Shown: positions 1 to 12,220 of the stretch, piece by piece
Layout of the letters: each line of letters begins with the position of its first letter
How positions within the stretch are numbered: position 1 is the stretch's first letter
DNA from: Collybia mongolica
Lineage: Eukaryota > Basidiomycota > Agaricomycetes > Agaricales > Clitocybaceae
Length of the DNA: 64,000 bases
Assembly (NCBI GenBank): GCA_013420905.1
Contig: JAAXNY010000006.1
Location: 2,480,001-2,544,000, forward strand
Direction of reading: 5' to 3'
The notes under the pieces: generated by a model
What the model was told of the DNA's origin: nothing
The model's input: the letters and a program-made list of their open reading frames with translations, nothing else
Databases searched by the model: none
Made by a program: the position numbers and the translations under genes

Positions 1-54
1 CCATATTGATCTTTCAAAAATGTACAAACATTGGGGCAGTTTTTTGAGCCACTG
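1..54. mobile_element. Tc1 element, terminal inverted repeat end (cut by window edge)
   Basis: The first 54 bases match the last part of the 212-bp terminal repeat of the Tc1 element at 15557-17174: ACAAACATTGG, then GCAGTTTTTTGAG and CACTG, against ACCAAACATTGG, ACAGTTTTTTGAC and TACTG there. The repeat ends at 54 and is followed by TA (55-56), the usual Tc1 target. The rest of the element lies outside the window. It abuts the gypsy pol remnant that follows. Confidence 0.75.
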
Positions 55-56
55 TA

Positions 57-550
57 AACCAACTGGAAGGTATACTGAGGAAAGGCGCGCGGATTTCCAA
101 AGAGTATACGAAGAAGAGAACTTCTTAAAACCTAAAGAGATGGATATAATCCACGACTTTATGTGCAAACATAACAATGGTTTTGCTTGGAATGATAGTG
201 AGTGCGGTAGCTTTAAGAAGGAATATTTTCCTCCCATCAAAATACCAGTAGTCCCACATATGCCATGAACAGAGAGAAACATTAGAATTCCACCAGGGAT
301 CTACGAAGATGTTTGTAAAATCATTAAGACTGAAATTGATGCAGGGGTCTACAAGAGGTCCAATTCATCATATAGGTCTAGATGGTTTACCATATTAAAG
401 AAAGGCCCAGGAAAGAAACTTAGAATTGTACATAGTCTAGAGCCACTGAATGCAGTCACAATAACACACTTGGGTTTACCACCCGCTACCAAAGAACTAG
501 CAGAACACTTTGCAGGGCGTGCTTGTGGCAGAATGATGGATCTGTATGTT
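57..550 (+). pseudogene. Ty3/gypsy pol remnant, reverse transcriptase N-terminal part
   Basis: Translation gives a basidiomycete gypsy-type pol segment: PTGRYTEERRADF, then a block around YFPPIKIPVVPH, a stop at 268, and on in the same reading through IPPGIYEDVCKII, SYRSRWF, KLRIVHSLEPLNAV and FAGRACGRMMDLYV. These are the RT segments before the catalytic YIDD. The reading breaks at 550 where a TIR element begins and resumes after 4264. No LTR is visible. It is a dead copy: in-frame stop, insertion, and further breaks downstream. Confidence 0.85.
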
Positions 551-892
551 ACGAGTCCTTATGTTTACATAAGTAACTCGTTCATCATCCTGGGTTTGCG
601 GGGAAAATTCAGCGTACCCAACAAGATCCAGTGTTGTTTTTCCCACGGTTAGTAAGTTTGAAGTGTTCCGAGATTTCATTAGAACATGATCAGTAAACAT
701 TTTGAAGTACATCAGTAACACTTTGTAGTCGTGGAAATATTTTTCTAACTGTGGGAATCGAAATTAGCCGACGCGCGGATTTCGAGCAAAAAAGGCAACT
801 GCTAACATGGGCTGCATTTAATAATATAAATTCGAGTTAATTGGTCTTTTTCTTGGGATATCTCAAGAATTAATTAATAACTGCCCACTGCA

Positions 893-962
893 TAATCATG
901 CTTACGTTTGTCAACTACGCTGTTAGCTCTAACAACGTAGTTGACAAACGTAAGCACGATTA
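893..962. repeat. 70-bp near-perfect hairpin
   Basis: Arms 893-919 and 936-962 are reverse complements over 27 positions with one mismatch. The 16-nt loop holds a smaller palindrome TGTTAGCTCTAACA. It lies inside the TIR element 551-4233. It could be a very small MITE or a regulatory or fold-back structure of its host element. Confidence 0.8.
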
Positions 963-992
963 CAAGAGGCTTGTTCCACTTTGGGTCAAACT

Positions 993-1930
993 TTTCCCAC
1001 AATACACAATATTGCATATCTCCACAATGACAAGGCCTATGGATGCAATTTAAATTGCTACTACTAGATATGGTGAAGGGCTACCCAATTGGTATATTTC
1101 TATGTATTTGTATTTGTTTGTACATCTTCAAACATCATGATCAAAAGCAGCTCTCTCACTACAAGCATGTTACAAATCAATATCAAGTTTGTATATGACT
1201 TTGCCACACAGCTAGCCAAACAAACAATAACATCAAAGTTCCCACAATATAAATCATTGCATATCTCAACAACAACAAGGCTTATGGATGTAATTTAAAT
1301 TGCTAGTGTTAGATATGGTGAAGTAGTACCTCATGTATGTGTTTGTATGTGTTTGTATTTGTTTTTATTTTTCTAAACCTCATTGACAACAAATTTATTG
1401 CTACATATTGTAAATGAATACTGTATGCATATCATTTCACCACACATCTGGCCAAACAAATAATAACACTAAAGAAATTTCCCACAATATAGATGACACT
1501 TATCTCAGCAAATACAAAGCTGATGGACATGCTACTACTACATATTGTAAAGGAATACATTATATGTATGTTTATATGTATTTGTAGTTGTTTGTACCCT
1601 TCCAAATCTCATTATCAACAACAACCTTTTACTACATATCACAAATGAATATGATCTGTATATTACTTTGCCAACATCTGGCCAAACAATCAATATTAAT
1701 GAAATTCCCACAATATAGATGATGCATATCTCAGCAAATACAAGGCTAACAGAGACAATTGAAATTGCTACTACTCCTAGACCTATGGAGGGGGTACACC
1801 AGGAAATGTATATTTATATTTGTTTGTACCTTTCCTAATTTGATTATAATCTCTTGTTATATCTATTTTAACATCACATTTATATATACTTGGCTATAAG
1901 CATAGCCAAACAAGGCAATGTGGACACTTC
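993..1930. repeat. Four degenerate tandem repeats, period about 227-245 bp
   Basis: The unit starts with TTCCCACAATATA followed by GCATATCTC and recurs near 993, 1238, 1479 and 1706. Each unit then has a CAAGGC-TATGGATG block, AAATTGCTA, a TATTTGTTTGTA block and a GCCAAACAA block. Units have diverged by substitutions and small gaps. Function unknown; probably a subterminal or internal array of the enclosing TIR element. Confidence 0.7.
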
Positions 1931-4263
1931 TGGAATCTATAATGCTCAATATCTTGACAATAGCTAGCTATATGAGTATGGTTAAATATAGTATGTGATA
2001 ACACAAGAAAAAACACTTAACAGGCATATGTACATTTGTTTGAACTTTGTCTTTGATGATGATATTTCTATTTTTAGCATATCTAATAAGTTCTTGATTA
2101 ACCCAGGATACAAGGCTAGAAATAAATTGTTCAATATTGAATAGTTGATATACATTCCAATACTGTGGGAACTTGGTTCTATTATAGGCATTTGCATTGA
2201 TATTATTTCCTTATATTACACAATTGGGTAGTCCAATCTATAAATAGATACATTGGAAAAATACTGTGAGTGTACCAGAAGTCTATATCAGCCTACTAGA
2301 GTTGTGCAAATAGTACAGGAGTAAAGTATCAGTAAGAAGTAAACTAATATTTGTAAAAGGAATAAGAACATATCACAAGGTAGATAGAATTATACCAAGG
2401 TAGTCTCAAGGTATACAGCAGCATATAGGTGCATATACAATAGAACAAGGTATATCTGAGCAACTAGATGTAGGGCACATATGCACTCACCTTACACACA
2501 TCTGGTTAGGGCACAGGGGTGATTGACACTACTTGGTCTAGACAGCACATCCAGGGGTGCACACCCAGCCACCAGGTGGTAGTTCTACCATATGGAATAC
2601 GCCACTGCATCACCCATGTCCACCATGCTAGCTGCTCACTAGCAGATGTGGGCAGGCAGTCACTGGTAATGTGGCAGGTGCCTCTGTAGTTCTTGTTGCA
2701 GCTCTTATTGTTGTGATTTTGCAGTTGTTATTTTCACTGAGATGGGTGGGTATGAGAGAGGGTGGTGGTGGTATCCATGGCAGTGAGACCTGGCATTGTA
2801 TTTGGCAGTATTGTGCACAATTGTATAGCAGGGAGGTGATGGGAGGGGCAGCTGGGTATGTAGTGGTGGTGGTTGACAACAAGGCTAATGGGTGATGTGG
2901 CACCCATCAACAATACTCAGCCATTGCCACAACAAAAGGGTGGGCAGCAGGGGGACTTTATAGTAACAAGCAACTTGGAGTGACAAGCTCATATTGCCAA
3001 ATGCTTAATCTCCATGCTTTATGCACATGTTATGTAACCTTGAGGCCTTGTATTTGACTCTCTAAAATATTGCATTTTGTGCATTAAATAAGCAATGGTA
3101 AGTATAATTAAGTAAGCAATCTAGACAGTCTGCATGGACTTCATGGGGAGTTGTTCCAAGCTGGGTCTGAGCATCCAAGTAACAGCATGGATTTATAGAC
3201 TTAGCTTTGACTTGGCTCAGATGCAGACTGTCAATTAAGCAGGGCTCCCTGCCAAACAGGGTCTGAGTCAGTCTGCAGACACCTGCATTTGTCTGTGTGG
3301 TCTGTGTGGCTCATGTGGCTCAGTGTAAAGTCTCCAGAAAAGCTACTGAGTTGGTTGTATATTTGGAATATACAAATATGGATCTACATTTTCAAGTTTG
3401 TTAATTTTTTCACACAGTCCATCTCTGAGAGTCTGAGTCCCCACTTTACCAGCTGACTTGTTTTTAAGGAAAATGCCTAGATGTATATTGTTACCTTTTA
3501 TTGATGGATATTTGTATAGGATCTATAAACACCAAATTCTATTGGCATACACCATGGGTATGGGTGAAGTTGTAAGGGGATCACTTGTTTGTCCACATCT
3601 AGCCATCAGAATCACTATTGCACAGCTTGTATAGCCTCACTGTTATATCTATTATTCTGACACACACTGCTTTAGCCCCTTGACAGATAGTAGTTTACTC
3701 TGGACTGACATATCACAGATGGATTGTTGCATCAGTAGAGTTACTAATATCAGATTCTGTTGTTATTTGAGACATAGGCATAATGTACTGCATATAAGGT
3801 GCCCCTTCCTCTCTATGGAAGGGCACCTTTGCAATAGACTTGGGCTGGGTTCTCTACTCATAGTCAAGCCTCTAGTGCTCTATGCTCATCCCTTCCCTGT
3901 GTGGTTGTTCATACTGTGTATACTGCTCCCTGTCTGAGTCTCTTGGCAACATGACCCCTTACAGAAGTGCAACAAGTATTTGGCAAGCTCAAATGTGTGG
4001 TCATATCACACCTTCATGTTGTGTATCCATCAGGCCTTCCATGATGTCAAGCTACTCCCTGTAGCCTACAATCTAATTCTAGGACAATGCCTGACAAGTG
4101 TTCCAGAACCAAACTTATTAACAACAAAAAGTAATATAAAGCTGAATAGATTCTGGATAGCTAGTTCTATTGCAACAACCTGGTTCTAGAAATATAAAGA
4201 AAAGTTAATCAAAAAAAAACATAAGGACTCGTATCTGCCAGTAATGGCCCTCTACCTCAAGTA

Positions 4264-6345
4264 GGATAATATGAGAGGCCTTTAGCAGAAACCTTGCGCA
4301 ATCTAACCATGTTCCAAACACCATTTGGTGCACTGAGACTAGTAACACTCCCTATGGGATGGACAAATTCTGTTCCAATATTTCATGATGATGTTACATA
4401 CAGCCTACAAGATGAGGTACCACATGTCATGATACCCTACATTGATGATGTACCCATGCGCGGTCCAGCAACATGCTATGAACTACCAGATGGAACAGGA
4501 GAAGAGCTACCTGGTGCTCCAGGTGTTAGACGCTTCTTCTGGGAACATATGCAAAATGTAAATTGCATCGTACAGAGAATAAAGTATTCTGGAGGAACCT
4601 TTTCAGGATATAAGTCTACATTATGCACCAGTGAAATTCTAGTGGTAGGACATAGATGTACCTATGAAGGACAAAAACCTACTACTGATAGGATTGGTGT
4701 AGTTGAAAGATGGGGACCATGCAAAGATGTCAGTGAAGTATGTGCTTACATGGGAACTATTGGTGTATGCAGGAATTTCATTAAAGATTTTGCTTGTATA
4801 GGCCAACTGATTCAAAAGTTAACTAGAAGTAGTCAACCTTGGATATGGGGGCCTGAGCAAGAAGAAGCGCAGCAGCTATTATTAGATGCACTTAAAAATA
4901 ACCCTGTGCTCTGTCCAATTAATTACACCTGGAATACACCAGTGGTACTGTCAGTAGATACATCATGGAAAGCCATAGGCTACTATATCTATCAGGAAGA
5001 CCCTGATATACCTGGAAGAAAGCACTATGCTAGATTTGACTCAATAACTCTGAATGAGTGCAAAGCACGCTTCTCACAACCCAAACGAGAGCTATTCGGA
5101 TTAATGAGAGTTCTAATGGCATGTTATTATTGGTTTATTGGAGTACGAAATTTGGTAGTAGAAACGGATGCGAAGTACATTAAGGGGATGTTATCAAACC
5201 CAAGTCTAGGACCTAATGCAACAGTAAATAGGTGGATTGATAGGATACTTATGTTCCACTTTACTTTGGTTCATAAAGCTGGTAAAGGCTTTGGCCCAGA
5301 CGGTCTGTCAAGACGAGACGTGTGGCTAGGGGATCCTGTCTACCCAGACCCAGATGATGGTTATGATGAACCCTCAGGTCCTTTAAGGTTTATCAACCCA
5401 ACTGAGGGATTGTATGACCCTTTGGAATTGTCAGACTTTAAGGAAGAGATTGACATGCATGGCAGATATTTATTTCAACTCGCCAAGGAAATCTCTGATT
5501 TTGAAGTTGAAGTAAACAATGCTTGGGCTGGTGAAGCAGCATTTATTGGGGAAATAAAACAGCACTTAGGTTTAGGACAGTTTGGTATTCAAAGAGAAGC
5601 TTATCTAAAGCAACTTGTAAATACTACTGTCATACCTGATGAAAAGTTTAAATATGACCCTAATGTAAGGGAAGTATACAACAAGTCTAAACAAACACCT
5701 ACGGTGCAAGAACAGGATAAAAACCTACCTTTAATAAAGGAATGGTTAAAAAGACCACAAAAGAGACCAAAAGGAATGACAGACCGTGCCTACCTAAAAT
5801 TTGCAAGGCAGGTGTCTAATTTCTTTTTGGATCCAGAGGGCCGGATGTATAGGAAAAATATCAATAGTGCACACCAGCTCATTGTTGATAAAAATCACCA
5901 AACATATATGATGAAGGCGTCTCATGACTCTGTTGGACATAGGGGTTTCTACGCAACGAAATCCTTAATAGATAAAAGATTTTGGTGGCCAGAAATGGAA
6001 CGCAATGTATCATGGTATGTGAAGTCGTGTCACATCTGTCAGACAAGGCTCTTAACTTTGTTGAGAATCCCTCCTGTCATAACCCACATGCCATCTATAT
6101 TCCAAGTATTACATGCAGACACCATGCATATGAGCCCACCGTCTAATGGTTATAAATATATTGTCCAAGGAAGGTGTGCGCTGTCCTTGATGGAAGGCAC
6201 GCCCCTCAAATCTGAGGATGGCAAGACCTTGGGAAGGTGGCTGTTCAAAGAAGTAATCTGTAGATGGGGTTCCCTAACGGAAATTGTAACAGATAATGGT
6301 CCTGCCTTTGTTGCAGCCAAAGCGTGGCTGGAATCCAAGTACAGT
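4264..6345 (+). pseudogene. Ty3/gypsy pol remnant, RT to integrase core
   Basis: This continues the pol begun at 57. In order: FQTPFGALRLVTLPMGWTNS, catalytic PYIDD (near 4437-4451), the thumb region, RNase H-like segments (LSVDTSWKAIGYYIY and VETDAKYIKGM), an integrase zinc finger (H..H..C..C around HRGFYATKSLIDKRFWWPEM and SCHICQ), then the integrase catalytic Asp residues in LHADTMH and IVTDNGPAF. The third catalytic Glu is missing because the reading passes at about 6346 into an unrelated CACTA transposase. Open frame from 4294 onward; a stop lies near 4265 (GGATAATAT). Confidence 0.85.
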
Positions 6346-6349
6346 ATTA

Positions 6350-7870
6350 CAGAAATAAGTATATCACTGCTCAGTACTCTGAGCTCACTCTCTTTCCCTG
6401 GTTCATTCCCTTATGATTTCATGCATCTTATCTGGTCTAACCTCATTCCGAATCTGATTTGCCTTTGGACTGGGAAGTTCAAGGACCTTCCCCACAATGG
6501 TGAAGGCTATGTGTTGTTGCCAACAGTATGGGAGGCTATCGGAGAGGCTACCGAAAATGCAGGAGGGACAATCCCAGCATCATTTGGATCTAGGGTTTCA
6601 AATATTGCATCCAAGAGGGCACAGATGATTGCTGAAACACATTCAATCTGGACATTGTATATTGCACCCACCCTCCTTAAAGGACAATTTCTACATACTC
6701 AATACTATAAACACTTTATTAAATTAGTTCACCTATTAACAATTTGCTTAGAATTTGAAATCACCTGCAAACAAGTCGATGAACTCGAGAGAGGTTTCCA
6801 GAGTTGGGTTGAGGAGTACGAACAGTAAGTCATTCTCATTGCTGACAAGATGTCATCTGATGAAACTACAGGCTATACTACCAATATGATCCACAGTGGG
6901 TAGCTATGTGTCCCCTCACCATTCATGCGCTCTTGCACATTGCACCAACAATCAGGTATATGGGTCTGTTGTGGGCCTACTGGGCATTTCCAACAGAGCG
7001 CTACTGTGGCGACATACTCCATCACATCAAAAGTTGATGATTCCCCTATGCAAATATCAACAAGTATGTTACCTCCTGTGCACAGCTAAAGCACATAACC
7101 CTCCTCTATGACCTGCATGAGAAAATTAATGTGACTCCCCCCCCCTCTCATGCCCAGGATATCAAGTTACCCACATGCAAGCCTCTGATTTTGTTCACAC
7201 ACTTGCTTGCTCATCATATTTTTTAGACCTGTCGCATTGCCTTACTCCACCCAAGGGACCTCTAGAAGCACTCTCTGGTCCCCATTGGACAATGCTAACT
7301 GCAACTTTGGCCACTTGCTTCAATCAGCCTGTATCAGTCATTCGGAAGCTTATACCCCAGAACACTAAATTCGCCCAATATGGCCAAGTGTGTCACCTGG
7401 AGGGTGGCGATACCATGCACACCTGCAACCTTGTTCCACTTAGAACCGACAGCTGAGATATGTCGTTCATTCAGGTGAGCCATCTTGGGATTAATCGCTC
7501 CTTGTACACCAATTCACATGAGCCTCAGTATCAACTTGATGTTGACAAATTTGCTCATCACAGGCATCGTGCACCAGAGTTTGAGCTGCGTGACTTCTTT
7601 GGTCAAATTCTCTGCTTCCTCATTGTAGAAATCCCTGCATCTCCTGAACATGATATCCAAGCTGATTCACTCATCTACACAATCATCAAACAAGTCAAAA
7701 TCTCAGATGCAGCAACCAACCGATGTAAGATGAACTACTACAGGGAGATGGGGTCAACAGAATTTGTCAATCTCGATCAAGTGCAATGTGTAGTTGGGCA
7801 CATTATGGACTGTGGCAGGTGGTCAATTATTGACCGAAGTAAATCATTGGTACCAGTACATATTTCATAA
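6350..7870 (+). pseudogene. CACTA (Tnp2-like) transposase C-terminal remnant
   Basis: From about 6353 the protein reads FPYDFMHLIWSNLIPNLICL, LWTGKFKDL, FGSRVSNI, a block around HSIWTLYIAPTLLKGQF, ICLEFEITCKQVDELERGF. After a stop at 6828 it continues in other frames (LTIHALLHIA, LWAYWAFPTERYCG, then 7460-7870 ending CVVGHIMDCGRWSIIDRS). This order matches the C-terminal half of basidiomycete CACTA transposases. At least three frame breaks separate the pieces. CACTA termini were not found. Confidence 0.75.
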
Positions 7871-8920
7871 ATAATACAAACTCTCCTTCCATTACAAGAG
7901 TATCATGAGTATCCCTCTTCTACTGGATCAAAAACATCCCACATATTTCATCCTTTTGTGAGATTAAATTCCATCCAATTAATAGATAAAAATGTCAACA
8001 TATATTACAAATGAAATTCACCCCCTGGATGGCTGAAAAGTAAGGTATGAAGTTTCATCCAAAATTCATCTGGCCTTGATCCACCCATTTAAAGTAGGAA
8101 ATTAGGGTTTCCACAGTTAAATGTTTGAAAACCCCCCCCTTCTGGGTGCACAGTGCCCCCTACAATATGATGGAAAAAGTACATATAATTCCACAGGTGT
8201 TGGGGATCTGACCCACACTCTAACCCAGGTGAGTCTAATTTCAAGCACTCATGGCAAGTAATTGCCAAGATCACAGGTAGTTAACAGATATAAATGACAT
8301 GTACAATATGAGCACCTCAATGTCTACCCACATCAGTAAGATTACAAATTTCTTGTTCACTTTTCGGCACTTTCTGGCACTTTTTGGCTTGATGACAAGT
8401 CTGCAAGTTTCCTCTGAAAGTTTTTCCTATGTGTGGCATCACAATACAGCTCCAATACCCAAACTAGGTTTGTAGTTGGTCTTCGGGAATGTATTGAGTA
8501 TGAAGTTCACCTGTAAGTTGATCCTACATATCAAAAGTCAGCCCATAGTTCCAAATTATGTTGTCACCATCTGTGATGGCGACAGCGATGGTATGTAAAC
8601 ACAGCGCATGTTCTGTGCTCGGAAACATGTAGGTGAAGGCTGTGGGGATATCCTGAGACCAGTCAACATGTTGTTAAGCACACTACTGGAGAAGCAATAA
8701 ATTTCAAACAAATTTGCATTGAGAACTTGTCGAAATTCAGACATAGCTTTTCAGCTGTTCGTTTGCACACTTTTTGGACTTGTACAAGCACGAAAAGAAA
8801 TTTGTATAAACACTGATGCATGGATTAGTAGTAGCTCATATACTTTCCTTCAAGCAAGGGCCTATCATGCCAAGATAAAGTAATACATATTATTTGGATT
8901 AGCAATTGTGCCAATTAGTG
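7871..8920. other. No gene recognised; AT-rich interspersed DNA
   Basis: Open frames here are under 65 codons with no family resemblance. A C-run (8131-8140) and a block ending GGGGATCTGACCCACACTC look like decayed repeat sequence. The stretch lies between the CACTA remnant and the Helitron-like terminus. Confidence 0.5.
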
Positions 8921-8969
8921 GGATAAAGCATTGTGTGGCACCGTGCCGAAGGCACGGGTCTTTAGCTCG
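8921..8969 (+). mobile_element. Putative Helitron 3' terminus (hairpin plus CTCG end)
   Basis: A 7-bp stem CCGTGCC / GGCACGG with GAA loop (8941-8957) is followed 12 nt later by CTCG and then T. Helitrons end with a short hairpin about 10-12 nt before a CTRR tetranucleotide and insert in front of T. The tetranucleotide here is CTCG, so the match is not strict. The same 50-nt block recurs at 41171-41220 with two paired changes. Gene island 1 begins directly after it, so the element body would be to the left. Confidence 0.5.
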
Positions 8970-9236
8970 TATATACAGATAGGACAGATAGGATACAGAC
9001 AGACAGATATACAGAAGACAGATATAGGATATAGGACTTATATTATATTATGTAATTTCCTGCTATGCAAGGCGATAACGTTCATGGATTGTATCGCGAA
9101 CTTTGAGCTCGCTCCTGGTGTGCTAAACGCTGTTCGTTCATCACCATTGCTTTCACCCATCACCCTCACAATTTCTGTCCCCACTTATACCTTCTTCCGA
9201 GCTCGCTTGTCGCTGACTGAGTAACTCAAGTGCGAC
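8970..9236 (+). promoter_or_regulatory. Upstream region of the PP2A scaffold gene, with ACAGATA-rich repeat
   Basis: Bases 8975-9035 are a degenerate ACAGATAGG/ACAGACAG/ATATAGG microsatellite directly after the Helitron-like end. The following 200 bases rise in GC and CpG content, as expected for genic DNA. The start codon context at 9237 is GCGACATGG. No clear TATA box. Confidence 0.4.
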
Positions 9237-11410
9237 ATGGATCCGGGATTCCCAGTCGAAGATGTCTGTAATTTTGAAGATCGTAGTGTATCGCCAAGCT
9301 TACCTTGTTCACACCCCGTTTGTTAGATTGCTCCGATCGCCATCCTCATGGATGAACTTCGGTCGGAAGATGTCCAACTTCGTTTGAACGCCATCCACAG
9401 TCTGCCTACCATTGCCCTAGCACTTGGACCTGATCGTGCACGAGAGGAGCTTGTCCCTTTTCTCCAGGACTCTGTAGATGATGAGGATGAAGTTTTGCTT
9501 GCATTAGCTGAGGAGCTAGGCAGGAATTTTGAAGAATATATTGGTGGAAAAGAATTTGCTCATATATTGCTTGGCCCATTGGAGAATCTATCAGCAGTCG
9601 AGGAGACCCTGGTACGAGACAAAGTATGACATACAGTCTAATGCTTTATTATTTCGACTCAAAACCGTTGTTTAGGCTGCTGACTCTATCACCAAAATCG
9701 CCACTGTTCTCTCTCAAGCGCAGGTTGAAGAGTACTACATACCTCTTTTGAAACGCCTCTCTCAAGGAGAATGGTTCACCTCTAGGACGTCATCAGCGGC
9801 ACTTTATCCAGGCGTCTATGCCAAGGTCTCTCCCAGTGTTCAAGATGATTTGCGAAAAGGCTTCGCAGCGCTCGGTTCGGACGACACACCAATGGTTCGG
9901 CGTGCCGCGGCAAAATGGCTCGGTGTACGTATGGTTTCCCGCATTTGCTACCTGCAACGATGACCCACGAGCTATTTCGTTGGTTATTTAGCCGCTACTA
10001 GCCCATTTTGCTCAGCAGCACATCTTATCGGACGGATTGCCAATATATCGACGGCTCCAATCCGATGATCAAGATTCAGTCCGTCTCCTAACTGTCGAGG
10101 ACCTAATCGTTCTTGCACGGCGTCTCTCGCCTGCAGAGGTCAAAGAACAACTCTTGAAGCAGATTAGACATAGCATTGGGGACAAAAGTTGGCGTGTGCG
10201 ATACATGGCAGCTAACCATTTTAATGAGGTCCGTCCCAATCCTGGAGCCCATTTGACCTCATACTCATACCATAATATCGCTAGCTTGCAGAGGCCGTTG
10301 GTGTAGAACTTGTGCGAGAAGAGCTAATTGGGCAATATGTTCAGCTCCTGAAAGATAACGAAGCGGAGGTGCGGACGGCTGCCGCAGGCCAAATCCCAGG
10401 TGGGTTCGGTGGTTCACCAGATCACATTTGAAGATCTAATGATCGGAAAAGGCTTTTCCAAACTCCTCGACAAGGAGGTCATTCTTGCGCGGATTGTCCC
10501 TTGCGTGCGCGATCTATCCCAGGATTCATCCCAACATGTTCGTGCTGCCCTGGCTAACCAGATTAGTGGACTTGCCCCTTTGTTAGGCAAGGAACCTACG
10601 ATTGAGCACTTATTGCCACTGTTTTTGCATCTTCTGAAGGACGACTTCCCAGAAGTGAGATTGAATATCATCAGCAAACTGGAGACCGTTAATTCAGGTT
10701 CGAATTTTCCTCCCCTCTGTTAAAAAATCTATTCATGGTGACACTAGTAATTGGAATTGAACTCCTTTCGGAAAGCTTACTTCCAGCTATCGTGGAATTA
10801 GCCGAAGACAAATCCTGGCGCGTCCGACAAGCGATTATAGAATACATCCCTCTCCTGGCCAACCAGCTGGGCAAGCCCTTCTTCGACGAACAGCTCGGAA
10901 ATTTGTGTATGTCATGGCTCGGAGACACAGTATATAGTATTCGTGAAGCTGCGACGGTTAACCTCAAAAAGCTGACGGAGGTTTTCGGTGTTGAATGGGC
11001 GAAGGTCGCCATAGTTCCAAAAGTGATGGGGATGGGTCAACACCCTAATTACCTTTTCAGAATGACCACTGTTCAGGCTATAACGGTGCGTAAGACCAAA
11101 ACCTTGGCTTACAGTCTCGTGATAACATCTACAGACGATAACGCCGTCGTTAAATTTGGAGATTATCCGTTCCGACATCATCGGACCTCTTCTGCTTCTC
11201 GCCAATGATCCTATTCCAAACATCCGTTTCAATGTTGCTAAGTCATTAGAGGTCCTCGCAACAACATTGAATACGTCGCAGGAGGGCCATGAATTTGTCC
11301 AACAACACGTCGTTCCTGTACTAGAACAACAGAAAAACGACCAGGATGCAGACGTTCGGTATTTCGCCACCCGGGCTTTTCAAAAAGCCCACTACGTGTC
11401 TGAGCTATAA
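9237..11410 (+). CDS. paa1: Protein phosphatase 2A scaffold (A) subunit, HEAT-repeat protein
   Basis: The structural subunit of PP2A holds the catalytic C subunit and a variable B subunit on a curved array of HEAT repeats. Model: exons 9237-9263, 9327-9623, 9676-9924, 9992-10228, 10294-10399, 10452-10697, 10748-11085, 11135-11410; seven introns of 49-67 nt; 591 residues, the usual family length. Diagnostic segments: [117 protein letters not shown]. The first exon (MDPGFPVED) is chosen because it joins in frame to [11 protein letters not shown], matching fungal N-termini. The intron ending at 10451 uses an AAAG acceptor. No stop or frameshift. The 9-residue first exon is the least certain part. 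Confidence 0.95.
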
Positions 11411-12220
11411 GGTATTCCGGAGTAAAAAATTTGAAGTACTTGACTGATTTTTCCATCAGGGCAGCCTTCTTTTTTCCCCACCTTCTGAATACAACCTCGC
11501 GACATCGCTCTTTCGGATTATTTGACACATTACACCATTTTTGAACTTGAAGTAATGATGAACAGCATTTTTAACTACTCCTGAGCAGTTTTCATTATCC
11601 CCGGCAGTCAAGAAAAAAGAAACAACTTACGATAATTACGTCGCTTATGCGTCGTTAAGTCTGATATGTCTTATGCCAGATGCTGAAGGCATTCGCTTCA
11701 TACATTCGCATTTTTTTTGGTTTTCAATAGTGTTGTCTCTTTTAGGGGCTCTCAGTCATCAAACAACACACACAATGTCAGTGTCAGGGACCTGAAGTCT
11801 TGATACCTAGATCTGATCATGATGATCGCCTGTCGTTGCTTTTCCGAGCGAGATCTAGATCTGTGGGTCAATTTATTGCCAAAAAACCCTGACGAGGCTT
11901 GTATTCAAAATCCCGTTGAAATGTTGAAGGGTGAGTGGTCGAAGCCTCACGGTTATATATAAAATGCTCACCCAGTTCTTTAAATGTCCACATTCGGTCA
12001 TCAAGTGATGTTCTATACTCGTTATCAATGGGTAGAGTTTCCTATTTCCAAGGGATGGAAGACTCAAACACTTACAACGGTCTGACATATGTTCTCATGA
12101 TGGCGTTTCAATCCCCGGTCCTTATAAAACCTGATATCAGACTCCGATTCCCAAGTTTCTTTTCGTCTCTGTGTTACCCGGACCACTCGTCGCTCGTTCA
12201 ACAATCTCTTCTACGACATT
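11411..12220. other. Intergenic region between PP2A-A and CPL1-like genes
   Basis: No coding segment with family resemblance. It should hold the 3' end of the PP2A-A gene and the promoter of the next gene. An A/T-rich stretch near 11700-11720 and a palindrome-rich block AGATCTAGATCT (11851-11862) are visible. GC and CpG content resemble the genes, so it is not transposon DNA. Confidence 0.5.
12123..12129 (+). promoter_or_regulatory. TATA box of the CPL1-like gene
   Basis: TATAAAA, 92-98 bp upstream of the ATG at 12221. It is a good TATA match at a spacing that leaves room for a 5' leader of about 60 nt. No other candidate nearby. Confidence 0.45.

Larger units (their letters stand above)
551..4233. 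mobile_element. TIR DNA element without recognisable transposase, inserted in gypsy pol
   Basis: The two ends are inverted copies: ACGAGTCCTTATGTTT at 551-566 and its reverse complement at 4218-4233. They fall exactly where the gypsy pol reading is interrupted. The left end is also nearly palindromic over about 31 bp. Flanks ATCTGTATGTT (left) and ATCTGCCAGTA (right) may be a decayed target duplication of 9-11 bp. The 3.7 kb interior is AT-rich and CpG-poor. It contains a 70-bp hairpin, four degenerate tandem repeats, and short ORFs (such as 3680-3937) that resemble nothing I know. It is probably a non-autonomous or fully decayed class II element; the superfamily is not assignable. Confidence 0.6.

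Noticed and set aside
7175..7456. 93-codon ORF as an independent gene
   Set aside because: It lies between CACTA transposase pieces and continues their order, so it is part of that pseudogene.
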